This document shows positions 42,512-51,366 of a stretch of DNA of 64,000 nt, piece after piece; positions within the stretch are counted from its first letter, which is position 1, and every line of letters begins with the position of its first letter. Both the position numbers and the translations under genes were made by a program. Below the pieces are notes generated by a model. The model was not told the DNA's origin. It saw nothing but the letters and a program-made list of their open reading frames with translations, and made no database searches. The DNA is taken from positions 35,820 to 99,819 of the forward strand of contig JAQBGW010000004.1 in the NCBI GenBank assembly GCA_032128415.1, read 5' to 3'. The stretch comes from Ga0077527 sp032128415 (GTDB taxonomy: Bacteria; Pseudomonadota; Gammaproteobacteria; Burkholderiales; SG8-41).

Positions 42512-43693
42512 ATGATTACCCCTACTGCGCTCCACACCTCGCGCTCCGCGCCGTCATTTGATGCTTTGCCGCCGCTGTCGCTGTACATCCACATTCCGTG
42601 GTGCGTGCGTAAATGCCCCTATTGCGATTTCAATTCGCACGAGGCGCGCGGCGTATTGCCCGAGGATGAATACGTGGCGGCGTTGTTGTGCGATCTGGAA
42701 TCGGCTCTGCCGCAGGTGTGGAGCCGGCCGGTGTTGACGGTGTTTATCGGTGGCGGCACGCCCAGTCTGCTGTCGGTGCGCGCGCTGGATGCGTTGTTGT
42801 CGGGTGTGCGCGCCCGTGTGCCGCTGGCGGTGGATGCGGAAATCACGATGGAGGCCAACCCCGGCACGGTGGAAGCGGAAAAATTTTCCGGATTTCATGC
42901 GGCCGGCGTGAACCGCCTGTCGCTGGGCATCCAGAGTTTCAATGACCGTCATCTCACGGCACTGGGACGCATCCACGACGGCGCGCAGGCGCATCGCGCT
43001 GCGGAACTCGCGCTCGGCACCTTCGCCAACGTCAATCTCGATCTGATGTACGGCTTGCCCGGTCAGACGCTGGCTGAGGCTGAGGCCGATATGGCAACGG
43101 CGAGTGCGCTGGCGCCGGCGCATGTCAGCGCCTATCACCTGACGCTGGAACCGAACACGTATTTTCACCGCTATCCGCCGGCGTTGCCTGATGACGATGC
43201 AACAGCAGATATGCAGTCCGCCATCGAGGCGCAACTGGGGGCTGCCGGCTACGATCATTACGAGACTTCCGCGTTCGCGCAGTCCGGTGCGCGCAGCCGC
43301 CACAATCTCAACTATTGGATGTTCGGCGACTATCTCGGCATCGGCGCCGGCGCACACAGTAAAATATCGTTTAAAAACAACATATTACGAGAATCCCGCC
43401 CGCGTCAACCCAAAGCCTATCTGGCGCAGGCCGGGAGCGCCGGCGCGTTGGCGGCGCAGGCCGTTACGGTCGCCGAACTGCCGGGCGAATTCATGATGAA
43501 TGCGCTGCGCCTCAACGCGGGTTTTGAACTTGCGCTGTACCCGGAACGCACGGGCCTTGCTCTGACCTCCGTGTTGGCAGGATTGGAGCAGGCTGAAGCG
43601 CGGGGCCTGATCATCCGTGATCACCAGCGCGTGACACCGACCCCACTGGGCCGGCGCTTCCTGAACGACCTGATTGGAATATTTCTGCCCTGA
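42512..43693 (+). CDS. hemW: HemW, haem chaperone / radical SAM protein
   Basis: A 393-residue radical SAM protein. N-terminal SLYIHIPWCVRKCPYCDFNSH carries the CxxxCxxC cluster, with GGGTPSLL, TMEANPGTVE and SLGIQSFNDRHL next and GIGAGAHSK later, ending in the HemW C-terminal domain. It resembles HemN but is the HemW type that binds and transfers haem. Twenty bases after rdgB. Copy 4 of the AT-rich motif is inside the gene. Confidence 0.94.
   Translation: MITPTALHTSRSAPSFDALPPLSLYIHIPWCVRKCPYCDFNSHEARGVLPEDEYVAALLCDLESALPQVWSRPVLTVFIGGGTPSLLSVRALDALLSGVRARVPLAVDAEITMEANPGTVEAEKFSGFHAAGVNRLSLGIQSFNDRHLTALGRIHDGAQAHRAAELALGTFANVNLDLMYGLPGQTLAEAEADMATASALAPAHVSAYHLTLEPNTYFHRYPPALPDDDATADMQSAIEAQLGAAGYDHYETSAFAQSGARSRHNLNYWMFGDYLGIGAGAHSKISFKNNILRESRPRQPKAYLAQAGSAGALAAQAVTVAELPGEFMMNALRLNAGFELALYPERTGLALTSVLAGLEQAEARGLIIRDHQRVTPTPLGRRFLNDLIGIFLP
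43375..43387 (+). repeat. AAACAA-N4-TTA motif, copy 4 (inside hemW)
   Basis: Extended context TTTAAAAACAACATATTACG, within hemW, encoding the residues FKNNIL in otherwise GC-rich coding sequence. Confidence 0.6.
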
Positions 43694-44111
43694 GCCCTGG
43701 CGGGATTAGTAGTGGGCAGTTGCCGGGGTGTTCAAGCACACTGGTCCGGCGGCCGTAAATCACCCATGAGCGTATCGGCGCTTCCCACTGGCAGGGGAAA
43801 TGATCAAGATCATTACATCACTGCCGAGGATGTCGATCTGTCCAGAGGGCGGCCTGGAGGTGGCGACCGTATTGTGAAATTTGAGAAGCCTGAAACCTGG
43901 GGTATAGACATCGCCCGGTTTCTCTAGAATTGGGTTTATCCGCTGTTTTCCGTCTACGCCCGCCCGGCTCTCGCGCGGGCGTTGCGTTTCCAGAACCACG
44001 GTCTAGAATAGCGCGTTTGCCGATTTCCAGCGCCGGTTCTGCCGGTTTACGGGCAGGGCTCCCACCCATACTTTTAGAGAAATTCCAGGTAATTCCAAAA
44101 AGAGAGGCTCC
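43694..44111. other. 418-base spacer, with a perfect small palindrome
   Basis: No supported gene between hemW and the Bug receptor. At 43799-43814 lies a 16-base perfect palindrome, AATGATCAAGATCATT, of operator size. At about 43957-43981 the GC-rich dyad CGCCCGC...GCGGGCG could act as a weak terminator. The right end carries the promoter and ribosome site for the receptor gene. A reading frame at 43712-43927 shows no family signature. Confidence 0.4.
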
Positions 44112-45089
44112 ATGATCAGCATCAAAAAAAGCATTATTACGTCGCTCATTGCAGTAACCACGCTGGTCAGCGGTGTTGCGCAGGCCCAGGCCTATCCCAA
44201 CAGGCCGGTGCGATTTGTCGTGACCTATCCCGCCGGCGGGAGTTCCGATGTGATGGCGCGCATCATCGGCAAAAAACTGACCGAAATCTGGGGCCAGCAG
44301 GTGCTGGTAGAGTCCCGTCCCGGTGCGGCAGGCGCCGTCGGCATGGAGTTTGCCGCCAGGCAGGCGCCCGACGGTTACACCTTCCTGCTCGGCAACTTCG
44401 GACCGGTACTGGCCAATCCGCTGCTGAACAAGGTCAAGTACAACGTCGATAAGGATTTCCTCCCGGTCGGGCAGATCACCCGCGCGGCCAACATCCTGGT
44501 GACGCCGAACACGCTCCCGGTCAACAGCGTGCAAGACCTGATCGCGCTGGCAAAAAAGAATCCTGGCGTACTGACCTACGCCACCAGTGGCTCCGGCAGC
44601 ATGTCACACCTCGCCGGCGAAATGTTCAAACGTCTGGCCAAGGTGGACATCATCACCGTGCCGTTCCAAGGCGGCGTGTACTCGATCGCCGCAGTGCAGG
44701 GTGGTCATATCATGCTGATGTTTTCCGATGCGCAGCCGGTCATGGGCAACCTGAAGGCCGGCAGGCTGAAGGCGCTGGCAGTGACCAGCGCCAAGCGTAC
44801 GCCGTTCACCCCCGAATTGCCGACGCTGGCCGAGGCGGGCATCAAGGGATTCGCCGCTGCCAACTGGTGGGGCATCCTGTTCCCGGCCGGAGTGCAGAAA
44901 TCCATAGTGGACAAGATTTCGGCAGATCTCGGCCGCGCGCTTGATGATGACGTAGTGAAGAAGAATCTCGGGTTGATGGCCATCGAGGCGGTGTACAGCA
45001 AACCCGACCAGTTTGCGGCCTTCATCCGGTCCGAGCGCAAACTCTGGGGCGACCTGATCCGCGATGCAAAAATCACCGGCAATCAGTAA
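44112..45089 (+). CDS. Bug-family (TctC) periplasmic solute-binding protein, second copy
   Basis: A 325-residue receptor with signal peptide (MISIKKSIITSLIAVTTLVSGVAQAQ), then YPNRPVRFVVTYPAGGSSDVMARI, RPGAAGAVGMEFAARQAPDGYTFLLGN and late AEAGIKGFAAANWWGILFPAG. Again no TctAB genes accompany it. Monocistronic, with its own terminator. A carboxylate ligand is expected but cannot be named. Confidence 0.92.
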   Translation: MISIKKSIITSLIAVTTLVSGVAQAQAYPNRPVRFVVTYPAGGSSDVMARIIGKKLTEIWGQQVLVESRPGAAGAVGMEFAARQAPDGYTFLLGNFGPVLANPLLNKVKYNVDKDFLPVGQITRAANILVTPNTLPVNSVQDLIALAKKNPGVLTYATSGSGSMSHLAGEMFKRLAKVDIITVPFQGGVYSIAAVQGGHIMLMFSDAQPVMGNLKAGRLKALAVTSAKRTPFTPELPTLAEAGIKGFAAANWWGILFPAGVQKSIVDKISADLGRALDDDVVKKNLGLMAIEAVYSKPDQFAAFIRSERKLWGDLIRDAKITGNQ

Positions 45090-45106
45090 CGCAGTTTTGT
45101 TTTGAA

Positions 45107-45137
45107 CGAAAACGGCAGCCTGCGGGCTGCCGTTTTT
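45107..45137 (+). terminator. Rho-independent terminator
   Basis: Stem AACGGCAGCC / GGGCTGCCGTT around TGC, followed by T5. It ends the Bug-receptor transcript and abuts the 3' end of the convergent trmB gene, which it may also serve through the flanking A-run. Confidence 0.88.
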
Positions 45138-45817
45138 CATGGACGTTTGCGGAACACGATGTCCCAGACGCCGTGGCCAAGATTCAGGCCGCGGGTCTCG
45201 AACTTCGTCTGTGGGCGATAGGCGGGACGCTCGGCATAGCCGGTTGCGGTGTTGGTGAGCGCCGGTTCTGCGCCCAGAACGGCGAGGATCTGCTCGGCGT
45301 ATTCCTGCCAGTCGGTCGCGGCATGCAAATAGCCACCCGGTTTCAGACGGGATGCGGCGAGCGCGACGAATGCAGGCTGGATCAACCGCCGTTTGTGGTG
45401 ACGTTTCTTGGGCCACGGATCGGGAAAGAAAATGTGCATGCCACTAAGGCTGGCTGGCGCGACCATGCGTTCAAGTACAGCCACGGCATCGTGCTGTATG
45501 ACGCGTACATTGGTCAGACCTGCTTCATCGATCTGTTTCAACAGGCTGCCCACACCGGGCGTATGCACTTCGACGCCGAGGTAATTGATACCAGGATTTG
45601 CGGCGGCGACGGCGACAGTGGTTTCACCCATGCCGCAGCCGATTTCAAGAATGCACGGCGCCTGTCGGCCAAAAACAGCTTCAGGATTGATATTTTGTTC
45701 CTGAAAGGCAATACCGTAGCGCGGTAGCAGCGTGTCGTGCGCCCGGCGCTGGGCGTTCGAGACGCGGCCCTGACGCAACACATAGCTGCGGATGGATCGG
45801 TGGTGCGGGGTGGTCAT
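45137..45817 (-). CDS. trmB: tRNA (guanine-N7)-methyltransferase
   Basis: A 226-residue SAM methyltransferase that makes m7G46 in tRNA. Features: IRSYVLRQGRVSNAQRRA start, SAM motif LEIGCGMGETT, GVEVHTPGVGSLL, and the TrmB signature IFFPDPWPKKRHHKRRLIQP with TDWQEYAEQIL. Complete. Confidence 0.96.
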   Translation of the reverse strand: MTTPHHRSIRSYVLRQGRVSNAQRRAHDTLLPRYGIAFQEQNINPEAVFGRQAPCILEIGCGMGETTVAVAAANPGINYLGVEVHTPGVGSLLKQIDEAGLTNVRVIQHDAVAVLERMVAPASLSGMHIFFPDPWPKKRHHKRRLIQPAFVALAASRLKPGGYLHAATDWQEYAEQILAVLGAEPALTNTATGYAERPAYRPQTKFETRGLNLGHGVWDIVFRKRP

Positions 45818-45903
45818 TCCCGTCGAGTGTAGCGGGAAATGGCTGCAAGCAGCTTAGCGGAACGTGCCCGAACCGTGCGCCACCGGCGGATCAGGGGTAT
45901 CGT

Positions 45904-46707
45904 CTAATTCTTGCCGATGAGTCCGGCGGTCGGCGAACTGGGTGCAGCCGAATAGAGTTTTTTCGGCATGCGTCCCGCGCGGTACGCCTCACGGCCGGCT
46001 TCAACCGCTTTTTTCATGGCAGAGGCCATCATCACCGGATTATTTGCTACAGCTACTGCGGTATTCATCAATACTGCGTCGCAACCCAGTTCCATGGCGA
46101 TGGTAGCGTCGGAAGCGGTGCCGACACCGGCATCGACTACCACCGGCACTTTTGCATTTTCAATAATGATTTGCAGGTTCCACGGATTGAGTATGCCCAT
46201 GCCCGATCCAATCAATGAAGCCAGTGGCATGATGGCTACGCAGCCGATGTCTTCCAGTTGTCTGGCGATGATGGGGTCGTCAGAGGTGTAGACCATGACC
46301 TTGAAGCCGTCTTTTACCAGCGTTTTTGCCGCAGCGATGGTTTCAACCACGTTGGGATACAGGGTCTTAGGGTCGCCCAGCACTTCCAGCTTGACCAGAT
46401 CGTGGCCGTCGAGCAGTTCCCGCGCCAGCCGCAGCGTGCGCACCGCATCGTCTGCGCTGTAGCAGCCCGCTGTATTGGGCAGCAGGGTGTACTTGGACGG
46501 TGGTATGGCGTCGAGCAGATTGGGCTCGCCGGGATTCTGCCCGATGTTGGTGCGGCGGATGGCAACAGTGACAATCTGTGCGCCGCTGGCTTCCACCGCA
46601 GCGCGGGTTTCAGCGAAGTCTTTGTACTTGCCGGTGCCGATCAGCAGTCGGGATTGGTAAGCGGTGCCGCCGATCAGCAGCGGATCGACGTTTTCATGTG
46701 GTTTCAT
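45904..46707 (-). CDS. thiG: Thiazole synthase
   Basis: A 267-residue TIM-barrel enzyme forming the thiazole phosphate of thiamine from ThiS thiocarboxylate, dehydroglycine and deoxyxylulose phosphate. Visible are LLIGTGKYKDF, the Schiff-base lysine region LVKLEVLGD, VDAGVGTASDATIAMELGCDAVLMNTAVA and the late KAVEAGREAYRAGRM. I use the ATG at MKPHENVDPL rather than the earlier frame start. thiS lies 81 bases upstream on the same strand. No TPP riboswitch is evident before thiS. Confidence 0.96.
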   Translation of the reverse strand: MKPHENVDPLLIGGTAYQSRLLIGTGKYKDFAETRAAVEASGAQIVTVAIRRTNIGQNPGEPNLLDAIPPSKYTLLPNTAGCYSADDAVRTLRLARELLDGHDLVKLEVLGDPKTLYPNVVETIAAAKTLVKDGFKVMVYTSDDPIIARQLEDIGCVAIMPLASLIGSGMGILNPWNLQIIIENAKVPVVVDAGVGTASDATIAMELGCDAVLMNTAVAVANNPVMMASAMKKAVEAGREAYRAGRMPKKLYSAAPSSPTAGLIGKN

Positions 46708-46788
46708 CGGATAGGGTGTCCAAGAGTACGAGTGACAAAGTGTGCATGTCACGGCGCGTGGTGGCAATGACCACGGTCAAACATTGCG

Positions 46789-46992
46789 TCAGCCACCACC
46801 GACCGCAACGACGATTTCCAGACGGTCGCCGTTCTCCAACTGGCAATCGCCAAAGCGGCTGCGCGGCACGATTTCACCGTTGCGCTCAATGGCTATGCGC
46901 TTGCCGGACAGTTCAAGCTGCTTGATCAATTCCGCACAAGTCAGCGCTCGGGGGTGCTGGCGTATTTCGCCGTTGATGGTCAGAGAGATCAT
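46789..46992 (-). CDS. thiS: Sulfur-carrier protein ThiS
   Basis: A 67-residue beta-grasp protein (ISLTINGEIRQHP, ELSGKRIAIERNGEIVPRS) ending in AVGGG. The terminal Gly-Gly is adenylated and thiocarboxylated to donate sulfur to ThiG. Same strand as thiG. Length and ending fit exactly. Confidence 0.94.
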   Translation of the reverse strand: MISLTINGEIRQHPRALTCAELIKQLELSGKRIAIERNGEIVPRSRFGDCQLENGDRLEIVVAVGGG

Positions 46993-47115
46993 GGTGTTGG
47001 CGCCGCGCCGCTTCTATGCTGATATCAAGTTGTTATTCTACCGTTCCCTGCCGGAACTCCGGCAGCCCGATGCTACAATTGATCAGATCCCCCCCCCCGG
47101 CACCCCACAATCAAA

Positions 47116-47889
47116 GTGCAAAGAAGCGATTTTCCGGATGCGCGACTGCTGCGGCTGACAGCCGGCGCTGTGGTTGCGATCATTCTGTGGTTCATCGTGC
47201 GCGGCGCATTGCCGGAGCTGTGGCGCACACCCGGCAGTCCGGCGCTGTATCTGACCGGCGTGGTGGGCGTACTGTTGCTGCTGGTGCCGGTCGCCTTCGT
47301 GCTGGCCAAGCGCGGCGGCCACAGCACCAATCCCGTCGGTTGGTTTAATGCGCATATTGTGTGTTCGTTGCTCGGCATGGTGTTGATTTCGATTCATTCT
47401 GGCGGGTTTCTGCGCCGCCCCCCTGCATTGTTGCTGTTGGTATTGCTCGCGCTGGCCGTGCTGGGGGTGTGGGCGCGGGTTCGCGGATCGCGGCTAATGG
47501 CCGCTACGTTTGCATCGAAGGCGCCGGCGTTTCAAGTGCCTGATGCGGCGACCCGTGAGCGACTGCGCGTGCTGATCAGCGAAAAACGCCGCTTGCTTAC
47601 CGAACTTGATCCGCAGGCTATCGAAGGCACGTTCTCGGTCAACCTGCCGCACTTCATGTGCAGTCCCCGCCTGGCGTTTGCCTATCGTCGGCTTGCCCGC
47701 GAAGAAACGCAGCTGCTGGGTTCGCGGCTCGCGGTATCGGCGGAGCAGGCGTGGTGGCGGCCATTACACATGGCGCTGGCCTGGTTGTTTGTGCTGGGTG
47801 TGGTGATACATGTGTGCACTGTGACTTTTTTCGCTGGCTATGTCGCCGATGACGGGCCGATCACCTGGTGGCATTTGACCGCGTGGTAA
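47116..47889 (+). CDS. Cytochrome-b-like membrane protein with two H-x13-H pairs
   Basis: A 257-residue protein with about five membrane helices. Histidines 80 and 94 lie 14 residues apart in one helix, and 218 and 232 are spaced the same way in the last helix. That is the haem ligand pattern of di-haem cytochrome b and ferric-reductase-like proteins, though no family name can be assigned. Between the halves is a charged cytoplasmic-like segment (about 135-210). It is 10 bases upstream of the iron-sulfur/molybdopterin oxidoreductase gene, so it is probably its membrane quinone partner. GTG start. Confidence 0.78.
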   Translation: MQRSDFPDARLLRLTAGAVVAIILWFIVRGALPELWRTPGSPALYLTGVVGVLLLLVPVAFVLAKRGGHSTNPVGWFNAHIVCSLLGMVLISIHSGGFLRRPPALLLLVLLALAVLGVWARVRGSRLMAATFASKAPAFQVPDAATRERLRVLISEKRRLLTELDPQAIEGTFSVNLPHFMCSPRLAFAYRRLAREETQLLGSRLAVSAEQAWWRPLHMALAWLFVLGVVIHVCTVTFFAGYVADDGPITWWHLTAW

Positions 47890-47899
47890 AAGAATATCC

Positions 47900-50884
47900 A
47901 TGGAACAACTGAACGAAACCACGCGCGTTGCTTTATTGATTGATCTCGAGCGTTGCACCGGTTGCAAAAGCTGTGAAGCCGCGTGCAAAACCGAACATCG
48001 CCTCGGTCCCGGCGAATATCGCAACAAGGTGGTGTGGGCCAGCGCGCTGGAAGAGGCGGGACTGGCTTTCCTGACGCTGACCTGCCAGCACTGTGAGCGG
48101 CCGGCGTGCCTGCGCGCGTGCCCGGTGAATCCCAAAGCCATCCAGAAGGATGCAGTCACCGGCATCGTGCGCGTCGACGAATCGCGCTGCACCGGTTGCG
48201 GTGAATGCGTGATCGCCTGTCCGTACAGCGCGATGGGCTTCGATGCCCAGGGGCACCATGCGGTGAAATGCGACCTGTGCGTGGATCGCCGCGCCGAGGG
48301 TGAGGCAACCACGGCCTGTGCCAGCGTCTGCCCGACGCAGGCCATCCGTTTTGGCAATCGCGCCGAATTGCTGGCCGATGCCGAACAATCCGGCCGCCTG
48401 CCTCGCGACCAGGATCATTTCCTGCTCGGACCGGCGACGATTTATCTGGAACGCACGAACCCCGAAAACAAAAGCACTGCGACCGCGGTGACACCGGCGC
48501 GTGCGCATCCCGGTGAATCGCGGCGCCCGTCATTCATGGATGCGTTGTCCGCGCAAAGTGCGGTGCAAGCGGTACCGACGGCGTATCCCTATGGTGAATC
48601 GCGCGAAGACACGACGCCGGATCGTGTAGTGCCCGGCGGCTGTAATATCTGCTTCAATTGCTGCAGCACAAAATTTCACTTTAAAAACAATAAGTTAGTA
48701 AAAATCACCGGGAATGATGACGATCCGCTGCTTAAAGGCCGTGTTTGTCCCAAGTCGCAACTGACGCTGCAGATGTACCACAGCGAACACCGGCTGCTGT
48801 ACCCGCAAAAACGCGTCGGTGCGCGCGGCGAAGGCCGCTTTGAACGCATTTCGTGGGATCAGGCGCTGGATGAGATTGCCGAGAAGCTGAAGGCTGTCCG
48901 TGACCAGAATGGCGCGGAAGCGCTGGCCATGTTCATCGGCACGCGCACCGGCACGCTCGACAACCTGGGTTATACGCGCCTCTTTGCGCAAATGTGGGGC
49001 ACTCCAAACAAGGGCGGCACGGATCCTTTTTGCGCAACCTCGAAGAGCGTCGCCTACGAATTGACGCAGGGCCGCGTCGGCAGCGGCAACAGCTACACGC
49101 AAGACGATATGGGATCTGCCGCGCTCTACGTCTATTTCGGCGACAACCAGGCTGAAACGCGGCCGGTGTATTTCGGCATGATCAACGACTGGCGCATCAG
49201 GAACGGCGCGAAAATGATTGTGGTTGATCCGCGGCTGACGGCGACAGCGTCGAAAGCCGACCGCTGGCTGCCGATCCGCCCCGGTACCGACATGGCATTG
49301 GGCCTCGCGCTGGCGCAGCACATCCTCGCCAACAACCTGCATGACGCGGCCTATTGCGCGGCATGGGTGCTGGGATTTGAGCGGTGGCGCGATTTCATTG
49401 TGCAGAAGGGCTATACGCCGGAATGGGCGGCGCCGGTCACCGGTATTGCGGCGGAAGACATTAGACGGCTCGCTGAAGACATCGCCGCCGCTGATGGCTG
49501 CGTGATGTTCGGCAGCCGCGGCGTCAACCAGCATACCAACGGTACGCAGACCAACCGGGTGTTGATGTATCTCGCGGCGATCACCGGCAACTGGGGACGG
49601 CGTGGTGGCGCCTACTTCAACATGACCGCAGCTACGCCGATTGCGCCGAATGCACCCGAGGACCGGCGCCCGAAAATCAAACGCCCGAAAGTGCGCCTCA
49701 GTCCCGCCGGCTGGACTGACGCGATGCTCCACGGCAAGCCGTACCCGATCCGCGCGCTGATCACCTGCAACAATCCGCTGGCGCAATGGCCGGGGCAGGA
49801 CAAGGCGCGCGCGGCATTTTCCGCGCTGGACCTGATGGTGCACATCGAACTGTTCGCCAACGAGACCTCGGCTTATGCTGATTATCTGCTGCCGGCTGCG
49901 AGCGGTATCGAAAAAGGCGAGATCGGACGATCCAACGACGATCGCCGTGTGGTGTGGATCGACAAGATGATCGACCCGCCGGGCGAGGCGAAGGCCGACG
50001 GCTGGATCTGGATCGAACTCGGCAAGCGCCTCGGTTTTGAAGACGTGCTGCAGGAGCGCTACAAGGACACCAGCGTGTTCTGGGACGAAGTCTGTATCGG
50101 GAACAAGTTGATGAGCGGCTGCACCCAGAAGCGCCTGCATTCCACGCCCTATCGCTGGGTGCGGCAACCCGTAATCAGCGAGGATGCACCGGAAATCGAG
50201 ACCTTGTATCTGGAGGGCACGACTGCGCCGGGCGCGCCGGCCGGGCACCGCTTTCCCACCGCGAGCGGCAAGCTGGAATTCTGGACTGAAAATATCGAAG
50301 CTAAATTCAATACGCTGGGATTGTCGGCGCTGCCGGAGTTTTATTCCGAACGCGAACAACTGGTCGATTTGCCGTACATGGAATTGCAGGACAGCGATGC
50401 GGAGGAGGGCGTGATTTCGCCGTTCTGTTCACCGGCAACCGGCACCTCGCGCGGGCGCATCGTGGCGCCCGATGCCAATCATCCCGGTGCGCAACTGCGT
50501 GCGCGGGGTTTCGACACCGAACTTGTCACCGGCCGCCCGTCGGCAGCGCATTTCCATAGCTGGACGCATTATTTCTGGCAGGCGCAGGAAATGTGGCCCG
50601 ATCTCTTTTGCCAGATTCATCCCGACAAGGCGGCAGCGCTGGGCATTGCCGACGGCGAACGCGTGAAAGTGGAATCTGCGCACGGCGCCATTGAAGCGAT
50701 GGCCTGGGTGCACACCGGCATCCGCCCGACGGCGGTGTTCATACCCATCGGCTGGGGCGAGCGCCAGCCCTACAATCCGTGGCGCTCGGTGAATTTTCTG
50801 ACTGATGCCACACAGCGTGACCCGATCTCGGACCAGACCAATCTCAAAGTGCTGCTGTGCCGGGTGTCGCGCATTGTGGCCTAG
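47900..50884 (+). CDS. Fused four-cluster ferredoxin and molybdopterin oxidoreductase
   Basis: A 994-residue single chain. Residues 1-150 carry four sets of four cysteines (19/22/25/29, 62/65/70/74, 97/100/103/107, 124/127/140/144), as in the NrfC/DmsB-type beta subunit. From about 245 comes a molybdopterin oxidoreductase with its own 4Fe-4S site (C248, C251, C255, C283, then K285 in VCPKSQ), a possible molybdenum-ligand cysteine 378 in GTDPFCATSK and a C-terminal molydopterin dinucleotide-binding domain. In most relatives these are separate subunits. No Tat signal is seen, so it is probably cytoplasmic. It may be a formate, sulfur- or polysulfide-type enzyme; substrate unknown. Confidence 0.85.
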   Translation: MEQLNETTRVALLIDLERCTGCKSCEAACKTEHRLGPGEYRNKVVWASALEEAGLAFLTLTCQHCERPACLRACPVNPKAIQKDAVTGIVRVDESRCTGCGECVIACPYSAMGFDAQGHHAVKCDLCVDRRAEGEATTACASVCPTQAIRFGNRAELLADAEQSGRLPRDQDHFLLGPATIYLERTNPENKSTATAVTPARAHPGESRRPSFMDALSAQSAVQAVPTAYPYGESREDTTPDRVVPGGCNICFNCCSTKFHFKNNKLVKITGNDDDPLLKGRVCPKSQLTLQMYHSEHRLLYPQKRVGARGEGRFERISWDQALDEIAEKLKAVRDQNGAEALAMFIGTRTGTLDNLGYTRLFAQMWGTPNKGGTDPFCATSKSVAYELTQGRVGSGNSYTQDDMGSAALYVYFGDNQAETRPVYFGMINDWRIRNGAKMIVVDPRLTATASKADRWLPIRPGTDMALGLALAQHILANNLHDAAYCAAWVLGFERWRDFIVQKGYTPEWAAPVTGIAAEDIRRLAEDIAAADGCVMFGSRGVNQHTNGTQTNRVLMYLAAITGNWGRRGGAYFNMTAATPIAPNAPEDRRPKIKRPKVRLSPAGWTDAMLHGKPYPIRALITCNNPLAQWPGQDKARAAFSALDLMVHIELFANETSAYADYLLPAASGIEKGEIGRSNDDRRVVWIDKMIDPPGEAKADGWIWIELGKRLGFEDVLQERYKDTSVFWDEVCIGNKLMSGCTQKRLHSTPYRWVRQPVISEDAPEIETLYLEGTTAPGAPAGHRFPTASGKLEFWTENIEAKFNTLGLSALPEFYSEREQLVDLPYMELQDSDAEEGVISPFCSPATGTSRGRIVAPDANHPGAQLRARGFDTELVTGRPSAAHFHSWTHYFWQAQEMWPDLFCQIHPDKAAALGIADGERVKVESAHGAIEAMAWVHTGIRPTAVFIPIGWGERQPYNPWRSVNFLTDATQRDPISDQTNLKVLLCRVSRIVA
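48685..48697 (+). repeat. AAACAA-N4-TTA motif, copy 5 (inside the oxidoreductase)
   Basis: Extended context TTTAAAAACAATAAGTTAGT. It encodes FKNNKL near the molybdopterin-domain iron-sulfur site, in a GC-rich gene. Confidence 0.6.
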
Positions 50885-50942
50885 CGACGCCAGAAGGATG
50901 GCCTGCATAGTGTCATGAGTGCGGGCCGGACCCGCGCTGCGG

Positions 50943-51320
50943 TCAACCTCCGGATCCGGGAATAACCGCCGCAGCGCTGTCCTTCTCTATCACCTGGACA
51001 CGTTCGACGCTGAAGTAGATCTTGTCGCTGAACCAGCCCTCATCCATCTCGCCTTCGATTTCGATCTTGGTGCCTTTGTCGAGCTTCTGGCCCCACAACA
51101 GACGGTCTTCAATCGCGAGGTTGACCTGGCCCGTGCCGTCAGTGAACAGGTATGACTCATCGCCGTTATTGCGGACGATGGTTCCCTGCAATATGACCCG
51201 GCGAGCGTCATCAGGTGCAGAGAGTATGGACTGTACATCGGTCTTGCCAACCGGGGAGCCATATTGGGCGAAAGCGGGGAAGGCGGCGAAAAGCAGCATT
51301 GCGACAAGAATTTTTTTCAC
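50943..51320 (-). CDS. YgiW/BOF-family periplasmic OB-fold protein
   Basis: A 125-residue protein with a signal peptide (MKKILVAMLLFAAFPAFAQ) and one bacterial OB-fold domain (VILQGTIVRNNGDESYLFTDGTGQVNLAIEDRLLW, KIEIEGEMDEGW). Family members such as YgiW and VisP are periplasmic and linked to stress tolerance. It lies on the opposite strand, between the oxidoreductase gene and a remnant of that gene's 3' end. Confidence 0.88.
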   Translation of the reverse strand: MKKILVAMLLFAAFPAFAQYGSPVGKTDVQSILSAPDDARRVILQGTIVRNNGDESYLFTDGTGQVNLAIEDRLLWGQKLDKGTKIEIEGEMDEGWFSDKIYFSVERVQVIEKDSAAAVIPGSGG

Positions 51321-51366
51321 AGGTTTTCCTTAGATTGCGATAGTCAACGTCAAGTTAGATTGCAAC

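Noticed and set aside
43818..44534. A 238-codon minus-strand frame crossing into the Bug receptor
   Set aside because: Mostly antisense to the receptor signal-peptide region, with no signature, and it ignores the receptor promoter.
47089..47100. Run of C bases before the cytochrome-b-like gene
   Set aside because: The short homopolymer CCCCCCCC lies upstream of the GTG start; it could vary in length but no function or promoter role is visible.
46993..47115. TPP riboswitch before thiS
   Set aside because: No THI-box core (CTGAGA...ACCTGA pattern) is seen in the thiS upstream sequence.
48695..50359. A 554-codon open frame on the minus strand
   Set aside because: It lies fully opposite the molybdopterin oxidoreductase, has no ribosome site or family signature, and such antisense frames are expected in GC-rich genes.
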